From JAEUIT01 sp044220875 (GTDB lineage: Bacteria; Planctomycetota; Phycisphaerae; Phycisphaerales; SM1A02): a stretch of 64,000 nucleotides of DNA. Location: positions 62,001 through 126,000 of the forward strand of contig JBGAQH010000008.1 of assembly GCA_044220875.1 (NCBI GenBank), in the 5' to 3' direction. The position numbers were made by a program, and so were the translations under genes. The number at the start of each line of letters is the position of its first letter. Position 1 is the stretch's first letter. The notes under the pieces are model-generated. The model did no database searches, was not told the origin of the DNA, and was given only the letters and a program-made list of their open reading frames with translations. Shown piece after piece: positions 52,881 through 62,000 of the stretch.

Positions 52881-53372
52881 ATGGCTATTGCGACCCTGAC
52901 GAGTCGTTTCGCTGCCGCCCTTGCTTTGGTGCCCTTCGTCTCGGTGATCGCGGGGTGCGGCCCGGTACTCAGCGGCATGGGCGCGGCGTCGGGGAACGCG
53001 GGGGCCTACGCGCTCGGTCAGGGTTTGACGCAGCTTGAGGCCGCGGAGCTCTCAAAGAGTACGGTGAACGTTGTCGCTCCTCAGGCATCCGCGCCCGTGT
53101 CCACGCCCGCACCCACCGCGCCACCGATCGTAAAGATTCCGCGGGGTGTCATCTGCGAACCGGACGGCCGCTATCGCACTGCACCGGGTTACGACTGGGC
53201 AAACGACGTCGCAGGTGACTTGCGGGTGCGTTGGGTGCCGGGGACACCGCATCCTGACCACGACCACGTCGTCGCTGGATCGCAGCCGGATACGTGGGAC
53301 CCTGAGCCAGGCTATCGATGGGCTGATCCGGATAGCCGAAGGAGCTTCGAGGTCGTACGGGAGACAAAGTGA
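52881..53372 (+). CDS. Uncharacterised lipoprotein
   Basis: 163 residues from ATG at 52881 with AGGAAAA upstream. Lipoprotein signal (AAALALVPFVSVIAGCG). After a Gly/Ala-rich segment and a Pro/Ala linker (APVSTPAPTAPPIVKIPRG) comes a region rich in Trp, Asp and Pro with two similar units: PDGRYRTAPGYDWANDVAGD and QPDTWDPEPGYRWADPDSRR, suggesting a short repeated motif (PGYxWAxD). I recognise no family. The next gene overlaps its stop (GTGA), so the two lipoproteins are co-translated and probably act together at the envelope. Confidence 0.75.
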   Translation: MAIATLTSRFAAALALVPFVSVIAGCGPVLSGMGAASGNAGAYALGQGLTQLEAAELSKSTVNVVAPQASAPVSTPAPTAPPIVKIPRGVICEPDGRYRTAPGYDWANDVAGDLRVRWVPGTPHPDHDHVVAGSQPDTWDPEPGYRWADPDSRRSFEVVRETK

Positions 53373-54004
53373 GCTTGCGTCGCCTTTCGGTTCTGGCCTT
53401 GATCAGCGGCTTGGCTGGTTGCGCCTACATCGACAGACATGTCGAGTTGCCGACCCTGACCAAAGCGGAGCCGGTGTTTCCCGGCCGAGGGAGGGTGATC
53501 GTCCAAGACTTCTCAGATTCGCGTGCGGATCCGGCGATCGTTGGGGAATATAGGAATGGCCTCGACATAGTTTCGGCCCATGTGCTGCTTGATGGCGACA
53601 CCGATGCAGGTCAATGGTTCGCAGCCGCGCTGGCGATGGCCCTCGCTGCGTCGGGTTACGACGTCGATCGGACGACCGCCGGAGACAGCTCTGCTGGGGC
53701 TGTGACCGTGGGTGGCTCGATTCTGGAGATCTACCACAGGCAGTTGAGCTACGTCGACCACCAAATTCGTTTCAGGATGGTCGTAAGAGCGCGTGTTGTC
53801 AGATCCGACGGAACCGTCACGCTTGATCGCGAGTTCGACTCTGAGGGTGCCTATTGCGCGAGAACAGAAGGGTCGGATGAATTCCAACGCGCGCTCACGG
53901 ATGTCTTCCTCGACCTGATGAATAAGTCCGTGCCGGAGATTGCCAAGGCCGCACTCGATCCGGTGTATCGGCCGAAGATCGAACAGCCGGTCCGCTACAA
54001 GTAG
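53369..54004 (+). CDS. YajG-like lipoprotein
   Basis: 211 residues; the GTG start overlaps the stop of the preceding gene. Lipoprotein signal ALISGLAGC. The body has FPGRGRVIVQDFSDSRADPA, ADAGQWFAAALAMALAASGY-like helix, then AVTVGGSILEIYHRQLSYVD and FRMVVRARVVRSDGTVTLDR, the pattern of YajG/LptE-like lipoproteins with an alternating strand and helix fold. Base composition is lower in GC than most of the window. Function unknown; the pair with 52881-53372 suggests a small envelope complex. Confidence 0.75.
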   Translation: MSLRRLSVLALISGLAGCAYIDRHVELPTLTKAEPVFPGRGRVIVQDFSDSRADPAIVGEYRNGLDIVSAHVLLDGDTDAGQWFAAALAMALAASGYDVDRTTAGDSSAGAVTVGGSILEIYHRQLSYVDHQIRFRMVVRARVVRSDGTVTLDREFDSEGAYCARTEGSDEFQRALTDVFLDLMNKSVPEIAKAALDPVYRPKIEQPVRYK

Positions 54005-54344
54005 GCAGCGGCTGGACCAGCGACTCCCAAACGTCTCGGGCGAGACTTGCGTGCTTCATGGCGCGATGTGACCGCGTGCGGTCGGATATCCTCTGGGTAT
54101 CTCCGTGGACCGACTCGAACCAATTGGCATGGGCAGGCACTCGATTCGGACGGGCAGTGTTGTCTCGCCACTCGCGAACCCGACACCGCGTTAACCCGTC
54201 CGGCGAGTCTCGCGCGAGACACAGAGACTTTCGCCCGAATCGGGGCTCCAACGGCCCGCCTCCGTGCCGCGCCGGTTGTCTCGCGCCGCGGATTCGGAGA
54301 CTGGCCGAACCCGGCCGCGCCTCGCAAACCCTTGCAATCACTGG

Positions 54345-54431
54345 CCCACCAACGCGAACGCCCCGGCCTTGCGGTCGGGGCGTTCATCGTTTACCGGTGG
54401 GTCGGCTTCGGTCGAAGCCGGTGACCGTCAA
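54345..54431. repeat. Dispersed hairpin element, copy 2 (possible shared terminator)
   Basis: Partner of 50741-50826. Stem AACGCCCCGGCC (54357-54368), loop TTGC, GGTCGGGGCGTT (to 54384), followed by CGGCTTCG-GT-CGAAGCCG. It lies in the 479-base gap between the + lipoprotein gene and the converging - gene. Similarity to copy 1 extends weakly upstream. I see nothing else in this gap. Confidence 0.8.
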
Positions 54432-54483
54432 TAGAGGAGAGGGGACGGGGATCGAGCCAGCGGCTCGGCCGTTCCGGACCTTC

Positions 54484-55551
54484 CTACTCTCCGGCTTCCG
54501 GCTTAGTGGGCGCGGAGTCTGCTTTGGTCTCGGGTAAAGCCGCCGCGACCGGCGCTGCGACTGCCTGCACCTCGAACGCCCACTCGAGGGGAGTCTCAGC
54601 CCACGACTCTGTTTCAGCCTCATACGCCGCCCAAGCATCACGGAGTGCGGCCTTGCTTCGGTCCGTGGCGAGTGGCACTTCCAGATGCGTCAGGACATCC
54701 GGACCAGGCAGCGCAAGGAACCGGTGGGTCGTCTGTCGGAGCAGGAAGCAGTCGATGAACTGGCAGCACCGGCAGATGATCTCGTGGGCGTGCCAGAGAT
54801 CGCCGAGGGTTACGGCGAGCTCTTCCGGCGGGACCAGCGCTCGACTCTCGGGGGTCGCGGCGTGCGCGAGTAGTTTGTTCACCGGCGCGATGAACTTCTC
54901 GATCCGCGACAACTGCCGCTTCAAGCCGACGAACACCTCCTCGCTAATCACATCGCCCGGAGAGCGATTCGCTGCGGCCACGCCGGACAACGCGTCAAAC
55001 GTCTCATGGAGCTCTCGAATCGAGAGCGGGTCAGTCTCCATCGAGCACCACCCGCCGTTAGCTCCTGCTTCAATCATCTTCCGAAACTCCGCCTCCTCGT
55101 GAGCGGCGGCAGCCGCGATGTCCATCACTCTCTTCGCTGAGGCAAAGAAGTTCTCACGAGTGAAGAGGGCGCGATGCGTGGACATGTCGTCGATCAGGCT
55201 ACGGAGAGAGAAGACGCCTCGTTTCCCCTGCAGTCCATCGGCGTCAAGCTGCCTCCGGACCGCGAGCATTTGACTCTCGAAGAAGCAGCGGTCAAGTAGA
55301 ACGTGGAGCAACCCGCTGATGCGAGACTCTCCGCGGTCCGTCTTGGGCGCGTGACGCCTCGCTTCGTTAATCACCCGAAACGCGGCTGCGTTCCAGATCA
55401 TCGGATACACCTGCTGCAGAACCGCGCTTCGATCCTCGCTGCCCAGGCAACGAACCCACTCCTCGTGCTTCTTGGCAAACTCGGGGGTCATCGATGGTGG
55501 TGTTGGAGGCAATCCGAGCTCCTCTGCGATCGGGAACGGGGCGGGGTGCAC
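54484..55551 (-). CDS. Uncharacterised protein, possibly HEPN/AbiU2-like
   Basis: 355 residues from GTG; an internal ATG 20 codons in is possible. It is mostly alpha-helical and soluble. The central part (FRVINEARRHAPKTDRGESR, SGLLHVLLDRCFFESQMLAV, GVFSLRSLIDDMSTHRALFT) is reminiscent of the AbiU2-type HEPN fold found in abortive-infection proteins, but the RNase motif R-x4-6-H is not clear, so this is a weak guess. Two close Cys/His clusters (HAHEIICRCCQFIDCF) might bind metal. The C-terminus is Ala/Pro-rich. Its place beside a recombinase cassette and a methyltransferase operon fits a cargo or defence gene. Confidence 0.55.
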   Translation of the reverse strand: MHPAPFPIAEELGLPPTPPSMTPEFAKKHEEWVRCLGSEDRSAVLQQVYPMIWNAAAFRVINEARRHAPKTDRGESRISGLLHVLLDRCFFESQMLAVRRQLDADGLQGKRGVFSLRSLIDDMSTHRALFTRENFFASAKRVMDIAAAAAHEEAEFRKMIEAGANGGWCSMETDPLSIRELHETFDALSGVAAANRSPGDVISEEVFVGLKRQLSRIEKFIAPVNKLLAHAATPESRALVPPEELAVTLGDLWHAHEIICRCCQFIDCFLLRQTTHRFLALPGPDVLTHLEVPLATDRSKAALRDAWAAYEAETESWAETPLEWAFEVQAVAAPVAAALPETKADSAPTKPEAGE

Positions 55552-55713
55552 GGTCGGTCGTGCGTCGGCGCGCTCATTCTCGCATCGGATGGAGGCCGTC
55601 GGCTGCTCGACCGCGCAACCCCCCTCGCCGCTGCATAAGTACCCGGGTGAACCCGCCCCTTGCCATCTTCGAGCCCTGTCGGCTCAGTGGTGGGGGACCG
55701 AACGGAGCCACCC

Positions 55714-55962
55714 GTGGCCGACCTTGCCGCCATCCCCGCCCTATCTCCCGACGACCGCCGCCGGGCGGTTGCGGCCATCCTCGCCAAGGGTCTCGTCCGG
55801 TGGCACCGGCGGGCCCGGGCGGTCGGCTTGCTCGGGACGCCCCCGAGTTGCCCACTGAACGACGAGGGACTTGAGGTCTGGGGCGATCCGAGGCTCAGTG
55901 TGGCTCGCCGTACCTCCGGTGAACCGGAGGCGGCGCAATGCGGATCGGAGACCTCGCGATGA
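55714..55962 (+). CDS. Small protein of the serine-recombinase cassette
   Basis: 82 residues from GTG at 55714, with GGAG 6 bases upstream. It begins ADLAAIPALSPDDRRRAVAA, ILAKGLVRWHRRARAVGLLG, a helical basic segment, and ends in a variable tail. I recall similar small proteins directly upstream of DUF2924/recombinase pairs in planctomycetes but know no function; a small DNA-binding or recombinase-helper protein is a guess. Its TGA overlaps the ATG of the DUF2924 gene (ATGA), which supports it as a real gene. Confidence 0.65.
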   Translation: MADLAAIPALSPDDRRRAVAAILAKGLVRWHRRARAVGLLGTPPSCPLNDEGLEVWGDPRLSVARRTSGEPEAAQCGSETSR

Positions 55963-56453
55963 CCACCGTCGATGTCCAGAAGGAACTCGCCGCGCTAGAA
56001 GCGATGAGCGTCGGCCAGTTGCAGGATCGCTACGCGGAGCTGACGGGCGAGCGAGCCCGAAGCCGACATCGCGTCTACTTGGTCCGCCGGATCATCTGGC
56101 TGATCCAGGCGAACGCGTACGGCGGTCTCTCCGAGCGCGCGAAGCGCCGGGCAGAGGAACTGGCCCGCGATGCTGACGTGCGGGTCACGCCGCCGAAGCG
56201 CTCGCTCGCGTGCGTGCCTCCCGTCGGCGAGGGGCCGGTCGTGCGGACGGTGGTCTCGACCGATGATCGTCTGCCCGCGCCAGGCGGGGCCATCACCCGC
56301 GAATACAAGGGCCGCACGCTTCGCGTCGTCGTTCTGCCCGACGGATTCGAGTTCGAGGGCGAGCGCTTCCGCTCGCTCAGCGCGATCGCCAAGAAGGTGA
56401 CCGGCTCGCACGTGAACGGCTTCCGGTTCTTCCGCCTCGGGAGCGCTGCATGA
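55959..56453 (+). CDS. DUF2924 protein
   Basis: 164 residues. ATG at 55959 is chosen because it overlaps the stop of the preceding small gene; an in-frame ATG at 55938 with GGAGG is an alternative. The family pattern is KELAALEAMSVGQLQDRYAE, RVYLVRRIIWLIQANAYGGL, then a C-terminal part ending GAITREYKGRTLRVVVLPDG, FEFEGERFRSLSAIAKKVTG and HVNGFRFFRLG. DUF2924 genes habitually precede large serine recombinases in phage-like and planctomycete elements and may assist DNA recognition. Overlaps the recombinase start by 4 bases. Confidence 0.9.
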   Translation: MTTVDVQKELAALEAMSVGQLQDRYAELTGERARSRHRVYLVRRIIWLIQANAYGGLSERAKRRAEELARDADVRVTPPKRSLACVPPVGEGPVVRTVVSTDDRLPAPGGAITREYKGRTLRVVVLPDGFEFEGERFRSLSAIAKKVTGSHVNGFRFFRLGSAA

Positions 56454-58024
56454 GTCGCCACGCACGCGGCAAGGCCGAGACCAAGCGATCGCCCGGCGTG
56501 CGCTGCGCGATCTACACCCGCAAGTCGAGCGAAGAGGGCCTCGCGCAGGAGTTCAACTCCCTTGACGCACAGCGCGAAGCCGCCGAGGCGTACATCGCGA
56601 GCCAGAAGGCCGAGGGCTGGATCGCGATCCCCGACCGGTACGACGACGGCGGATTCACGGGCGGCAACATGGAGCGTCCCGGACTGAAGGCGCTCCTCGC
56701 GGACATCAGCGCGGGCAAGGTCGACTGCGTCGTCGTCTACAAGGTCGATCGCCTCAGCCGCTCCCTGATGGATTTCGCCCGAATCATGGGGACCTTCGAG
56801 CCGGCCAACGTCTCGTTCGTCTCTGTGACGCAGCAGTTCAACACGACCCACTCGATGGGTCGCCTCACCCTCAACATCCTCCTCTCCTTCGCCCAGTTCG
56901 AACGCGAGATCATCGGCGAGCGCATCCGCGACAAGGTCGCGGCCCAGCGCCGCAAGGGAAAGTGGGCGGGTGGCAAGCCCGTCCTGGGCTACGACGTCGA
57001 TCGCTCGGGCCCAAGTCCGAAGCTCGTGGTCAACGCCACCGAGGCGGCTCGCGTGCGCGAGATCTACGAGCTCTACCTCGAGCTTGGGTCGCTCCTTCCC
57101 GTAGTCGAGGAACTGGACGCTCGCGGTTGGCGATTGAAGGCCTGGACCTCGAAGGCCGGAAAGGCCCTCGGCGGCCAGCCGTTCGATCGCGGCAATCTCC
57201 ACGACCACCTGACCAACCCGATCTACCTCGGCAAGATCCGCCACCGCGACGAGGTGCATCCCGGCGAGCACGAAGCGATCATCCCCGAGGAGCTCTTCCG
57301 TCGGGTGCAGGGGCAGCTCCAAGCCAATGCCCGGGGCAACAAGAACGACTTCCGCAACCGCTACGGCGCGCTCCTCAAGAGGCTGCTCTTCTGCAAGGCC
57401 TGCGGCCGCGCGATGGTGCACAGCTTCAACGGCAGCAAGCCGCGCGTGCACCGCTACTACGTCTGCTGCGGCGCGATCAAGAAGGGTCGCGGCTCGTGCC
57501 CGTCGGGCTCGCTGCCCGCCGCGGAGATCGAGCGCGCCGTCGTCGACGAGATCCGATGCCTCGGTAGCGACCGCACGATGCTCAACGAGACGCTCCGTGC
57601 CGCACGAGGTCAGGTTGAGGCGATCGTTGAGCGGCTCGACGCGGCGCGCCGCGTCGTCGAGCGAGGGCTTTCTCGCACGCAAGCGGAGCTGCGCCGAGTC
57701 CTGACCGGCGATGGTTCGCGCGCCTCCGCGACCGTCGTCGCGGCGCTCCATGATCAGGCGGCCACGGCGGAGCGGCGCCTGCGCGAGATCGCGGAGGAGG
57801 TCGCGGCGCACGAGCGCGAGGCGATCGGGCCCCACGAAGCTGCAGCCGCGCTCGGCGGGTTCGACGAGATCTGGCAGGCACTCAGTCCGCGCGAGCAGGT
57901 CGATCTGCTCCGATTCATCGTTGCTCGCGTCGACTACGACGCGAGCGACTCGTCGATCGAAGTGTCGTTGCACGCGGCCGGGATTCGAGCGCTCGCGGCC
58001 CGCGAGGCGGAGGTGGCGGCATGA
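56450..58024 (+). CDS. Large serine site-specific recombinase
   Basis: 524 residues, start overlapping the DUF2924 stop (ATGA). The resolvase catalytic domain has CAIYTRKSSEEGLAQEFNSL (nucleophile Ser26 or Ser27), DRYDDGGFTGGNMERPGLKA, VVVYKVDRLSRSLMDFARIM and SFAQFEREIIGERIRDKVAA. Next come the recombinase domain (GYDVDRSGPSPKLVVNATEA, HLTNPIYLGKIRHR) and a zinc ribbon (LLFCKACGRAMV ... YYVCCGAIKKGRGSCPSG). A coiled-coil C-terminal segment (about 370-450) completes it. It should integrate or excise an element by att-site recombination; att sites were not found by eye. Third gene of a four-gene overlapping operon. Confidence 0.95.
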   Translation: MSRHARGKAETKRSPGVRCAIYTRKSSEEGLAQEFNSLDAQREAAEAYIASQKAEGWIAIPDRYDDGGFTGGNMERPGLKALLADISAGKVDCVVVYKVDRLSRSLMDFARIMGTFEPANVSFVSVTQQFNTTHSMGRLTLNILLSFAQFEREIIGERIRDKVAAQRRKGKWAGGKPVLGYDVDRSGPSPKLVVNATEAARVREIYELYLELGSLLPVVEELDARGWRLKAWTSKAGKALGGQPFDRGNLHDHLTNPIYLGKIRHRDEVHPGEHEAIIPEELFRRVQGQLQANARGNKNDFRNRYGALLKRLLFCKACGRAMVHSFNGSKPRVHRYYVCCGAIKKGRGSCPSGSLPAAEIERAVVDEIRCLGSDRTMLNETLRAARGQVEAIVERLDAARRVVERGLSRTQAELRRVLTGDGSRASATVVAALHDQAATAERRLREIAEEVAAHEREAIGPHEAAAALGGFDEIWQALSPREQVDLLRFIVARVDYDASDSSIEVSLHAAGIRALAAREAEVAA

Positions 58025-58476
58025 TCACGGTGAAGCGGAAGATCCAGTTTGCCCGCGACGCCACGGGGCGGAAGCGGATGGTCACACGACGTCGGCCTTC
58101 CGACGAGGCAGTGCCCGGACGGGTGCCTCGGATCGCTCGACTCATGGCGCTTGCCCATCGGTTCGATCGCCTCATCAGAGATGGCACCGTTGCCGATCAG
58201 TCGGAATTGGCGCGGCTCGCCTGCGTGACCCAGCCGCGGATGACGCAGATCATGAACTTGCTCCACCTTTCACCCGAGATTCAGGAAGCCGTGCTGCTTC
58301 TGCCACCGACGCGCCGGGGGCGAGCCTCAATCACCGAACGTGACATCAGACCAATCGCGGCAGTGGCATTGTGGGAGATGCAGCGTACTGCGTGGCACGC
58401 GCTGAACTCGGTGACCCTCAACACTAACGAGTCAACGCACTCCGATCCAATGCGAGGCGCCGTCCGGAGTCAGTGA
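58021..58476 (+). CDS. Small helix-turn-helix protein of the recombinase cassette
   Basis: 151 residues; ATG overlaps the recombinase stop (ATGA). Basic N-terminus (MITVKRKIQFARDATGRKRM) followed by a ParB/KorB-like helix-turn-helix, VADQSELARLACVTQPRMTQ, IMNLLHLSPEIQEAVLLLPP, a pattern usual for the last gene of this cassette. Likely binds DNA, as a directionality factor or regulator. The final ~25 residues look unrelated and overlap the 3' end of the converging Mrr_N-like gene, so the true C-terminus may have been replaced at an insertion junction. Confidence 0.8.
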   Translation: MITVKRKIQFARDATGRKRMVTRRRPSDEAVPGRVPRIARLMALAHRFDRLIRDGTVADQSELARLACVTQPRMTQIMNLLHLSPEIQEAVLLLPPTRRGRASITERDIRPIAAVALWEMQRTAWHALNSVTLNTNESTHSDPMRGAVRSQ

Positions 58477-59013
58477 TCTCCCAAACTCCGCGGGGGGAAT
58501 CGGGCTTCAGCAGTCCGTCTCGCACCATCATGTTGCGCGCCCACTGGGCCGTGTTCCGCCACCTCAGGTTCTTCGCATCCGATGCCAACGGATCGAAATC
58601 AACATCCTTGAGGACCGGCTTCATGAGCTTCCCGAGTCGCTCGAGCACCTCCGCAGCCTTGCCGGAGCCGCCGACGTCGATTAGCACCTGAAGCAGCGGC
58701 AACACGAATGCCTTGTCGGGGGTCCGCACCCCCGGCGGAGTCGTCCGAGATTCCGGCGCTCTGCCTTCGTTGCCTCATCCTCCTGCTGCTCGCTCAGCGC
58801 GGCGATCTCGTCCCATTCGCGACGGAGCGCGGCGACTTTGTCGCGGAACGCTGTCAGTGATGCCGCTCGCTCCAGGGAGGACTTCGCCCGTTCGTAATCG
58901 CGGCCTTCGAATGACCGAGCACCGACTCCGTTCACGAAGTCAATCTCTGCTTCGACCGCTTCCAGAAGGATCTCAAAGGTGGATGCTGCGTCCTGTTGGT
59001 GGGTTTCGATCAA
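58424..59013 (-). pseudogene. Mrr_N-like winged-helix protein with coiled-coil N-terminus, frameshifted
   Basis: Read in two frames this is one protein of about 196 residues. Start TTG at 59013 with AGGAG 6 bases upstream, 19 bases after the methyltransferase stop. N-terminal frame: TFEILLEAVEAEIDFVNGVG, DYERAKSSLERAASLTAFRD, ending ERRNLGRLRRG. C-terminal frame: RTPDKAFVLPLLQVLIDVGG, ASDAKNLRWRNTAQWARNMM and DGLLKPDSPRGVWEITDSGR, matching Mrr-type N-terminal winged-helix domains. The frames meet at a run of five Gs (58729-58733, minus strand) where six would restore the reading. The run lies in a perfect 7-bp hairpin (58717-58734), so a sequencing or assembly error, a true inactivating deletion, or -1 slippage are all possible. 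The domain binds DNA in modification-dependent restriction systems. Confidence 0.75.
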
Positions 59014-59032
59014 TGCACTCTCCTCGAAAAGA

Positions 59033-62000
59033 TCACGCGCAGTCTGCGTCCTCACGGGACTCGTCGCGCTCAGTGTCGCGCAGCGACGCGTCATATCCCA
59101 AGACAACGTCCAGTTCCCTGTTGGTCAGTCCATATAGCACCGCCAGCTGACCGTCGATCTGGTCGATCAGCGGTCGGGACTTCGAACAGAAGAACTCGGC
59201 GTATTGAATTGCATCGCCAGCTCGCGTGGCAATGGTCTTCCGCACCGCATTGCGATCGAGGTCGGACTGCAGTTCACGTCCGAGCCTCGCCAGTGTGGAG
59301 TCGTCGAGGAACGCTGACGGGATAGGAAACGCACCCACCACGGTGTCGCTCAGGTGAAAACAGTCGCTAAATGTCACGTAGAACAAGTAAAACAGCGAAC
59401 TGTTCATCACCGCGCTCGCCGCGTGAGCGCGATCGATGCTGTCAAAGTGAATGGAGCGGCCGTGTGCGGGCGCGCCCTTCGCACCGTTCTTGCGATAGTA
59501 CGGAACGCCGACAGTCGCCTTGACCCAGTACTGCGTGGCCTCCTGGTAGAACACGAACGGCGCATCGGGCCGCTTGGCCGTCGCATGCCCGAGACCGAAG
59601 GGCGAGGCCTTTGCGAGCAACCCAAGCAGGTGGACGTGCTCGGCATTCGCGATCTTTGGGAAACAGTCAATGGGCCAAGGGGCGGTCGGCACGGCGACGA
59701 ATCGCAACGTGGCGAACAGGTTGCCTCGCGCAGCTGTCGGCCAGCGTTGATACCGGGTTACGGCGACCTCCCGGCACTCACCGATGCCGCTGCGCCGTGC
59801 CAAGAAGATGGTTGCGCGGCAGTGCTGCAGACCGTCGAAGAGCTTTCCAGGGCGATCGTCAAACGCCGCTATCCAGAGGTCACCGCTCATGTTCACGAGC
59901 GCTTTCCTCACCACTTTCATTCGACTTGAGCTGACAAGGGGCAGCTGGACGATGAAACTCATGCGGCCGCCATCTGTCTGAAGCGAGAGGCAGCGCTCAG
60001 TGCACATGCCATGCAGATTTCCGCATCGTTCGGTTGTAAGTCCCCTCACCTGATACGTCTTCCGGACCTTGGCATACTCAATCCACGGCGGATTCCCGAT
60101 GATCACGTCGAAGCCACCGCGTGACATGATGCCGTAGAAATGCACCAACCAGTGGAACGGTTGGTGACACTGAAGCCATGCGTTGAACTTGGTCGGCTTG
60201 TCAGGATCGACTCCGTACTCCGATGCGAGATATCCATTCAGCTCTCCGTCAAGCGCTCGAAGCCGCTCGCGCACTAGTCGCTTGCCCTCGGCAAGATCTC
60301 GCTGCTCGACGTTGCGGCGCGTCTGCATCGCTCGGAACTCTCGGAAGGTGTCGGCGGCCTCGGCGGCTTGCTTCTCAATGCGCGCAAGGTCGCTGCCGAA
60401 GTCGAATCGTCCCTCCATCGACGCTCGAACCGCATCCAGCGTTGTGAATCCGACGAGCGTATTGCCGGCGCGGATGTTGAAGTCAATATCAGGGAGCGGC
60501 TCGATCTTCTCAATGCCGCCAACACCCTCATCGACCTGCGCGACGAGCTTGAGAAAGAGCCGGAGCTTGCAGATCTCGCAGGCCTCTTCCATGATGTCGA
60601 CGCCGTAGAGGTTGTTGACGATGATCGATTTGAGGATGTAGTAGCGCTGGTTCGGGTGCACAGCGACCTGCGCCAGCGTCGCCTTGAAATCGGCGAACTT
60701 CCGAAGATCGACGTTGTCGCCCGCGGCCTTTGCGCGATCGAGATCCTCCAAGAACGATTCCATGCGATCGAGGCACGCGTCGTAGAGCGGTTCGAGGATG
60801 TTGAGCGCGGCAAACAGAAACGCGCCCGAGCCACAGGTAGGATCGAGCACGGCTAGACCGGGCTCGTGTTGCTCAACCGACGTCGTCGAGACGTTGCCGA
60901 CGAGGCAGCGCCACACGGCGCGAAGCAACTCGGGCCCCTCGCAGCGGTCGATCACGTCCTCGACAAACTGACGAATATCGAGATTGAGTGTTACGAGATC
61001 GTTGACGGTGGTGACTTCGCCCGCGGCCAACGCGCGACGCAACTCAAGGCAGCGCTCGCGTCGCGCAACATGCTCGCGCCAGGTTTCTGTAGGTAGCCCG
61101 TACGGTGCCGGAGCGGCCTTGTTCCACGCTCCTCGCTTGGCGACATCGGTGGTTCCCGCCTCGATCTCCTTCGGAAGCGGAATGATCTCTCCCTTCTCGT
61201 CGACGACACCGTGCCGCACCGGCTCGTAGATGTAGGCATCCGGATCATGCCGAAGCAGCCGCCATACGGAGGCAGTCGAGTCGGGTGCGAATGCGATGGC
61301 GCAATCCCTCGCTGCCCGATCGAGAACGAATGGAAGAATCGTGTTCTGGGAGATGTACCCGGTAATGTCCTCCTTCGTGTAGTACGCGCCCATCTGCTTC
61401 TGGTTGATGTACTTCTCGAAGATGTAGCCGAGTACGTCGGGGTTAATCTCATTACTCTCGTGGAGCGGGCGCTCATCGAGGTGCCACCGGAACTCGTCGA
61501 AGAAGGCGAACAGTCGCTCGAACGCATCGTCCGGAATCTGGATTTCGGGATACGTGCGCTCGAGTTCGTGAACGTCGAACAGGCCGCCGTTGAGGTATGG
61601 AATGCGGCCCACTAGCGCGTCAAGCGACTTCTCGCGACTGGAACGCTTCTGACCGAGGCCCTCGTGGAACAGGCGAAGCAGGAAGTGGCGGTAGAAGGAC
61701 CAGAACTGATCCTTGCCCTTGCTCTGCTGGAGCCTCGCGAGGCGATTGCGCAGGTAGTCATGGTCGCCGTCGAGCAGGCCCTTCTTCTGGATGAAGTAGC
61801 AGAACATCAGGCGATTCAGCATCACCGAGGCGTACCACTCCCGGTCTGCGACGCCCCTGATCCCCTCAATGAAGCCATGGAACGCCTCGTGCTCGGCCTG
61901 GAAGCGCTCATAGAAGCGCTTCGTAACCCTCTCGACATCGAACGCCGCACCCGCGCGAGTCGTGACGTCGGGGAGAGTGAGCTTCTCCTCTTCAGCGAGA

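Noticed and set aside
54436..54460. tRNA-like 3' half (GGGGATCGAGCC)
   Set aside because: The T-loop TTCRA core is missing on either strand and no cloverleaf can be drawn. No other tRNA was found by eye.
58473..58691. 72-residue + strand frame after the HTH gene
   Set aside because: Antisense to the Mrr_N-like coding sequence, which has clear family motifs.
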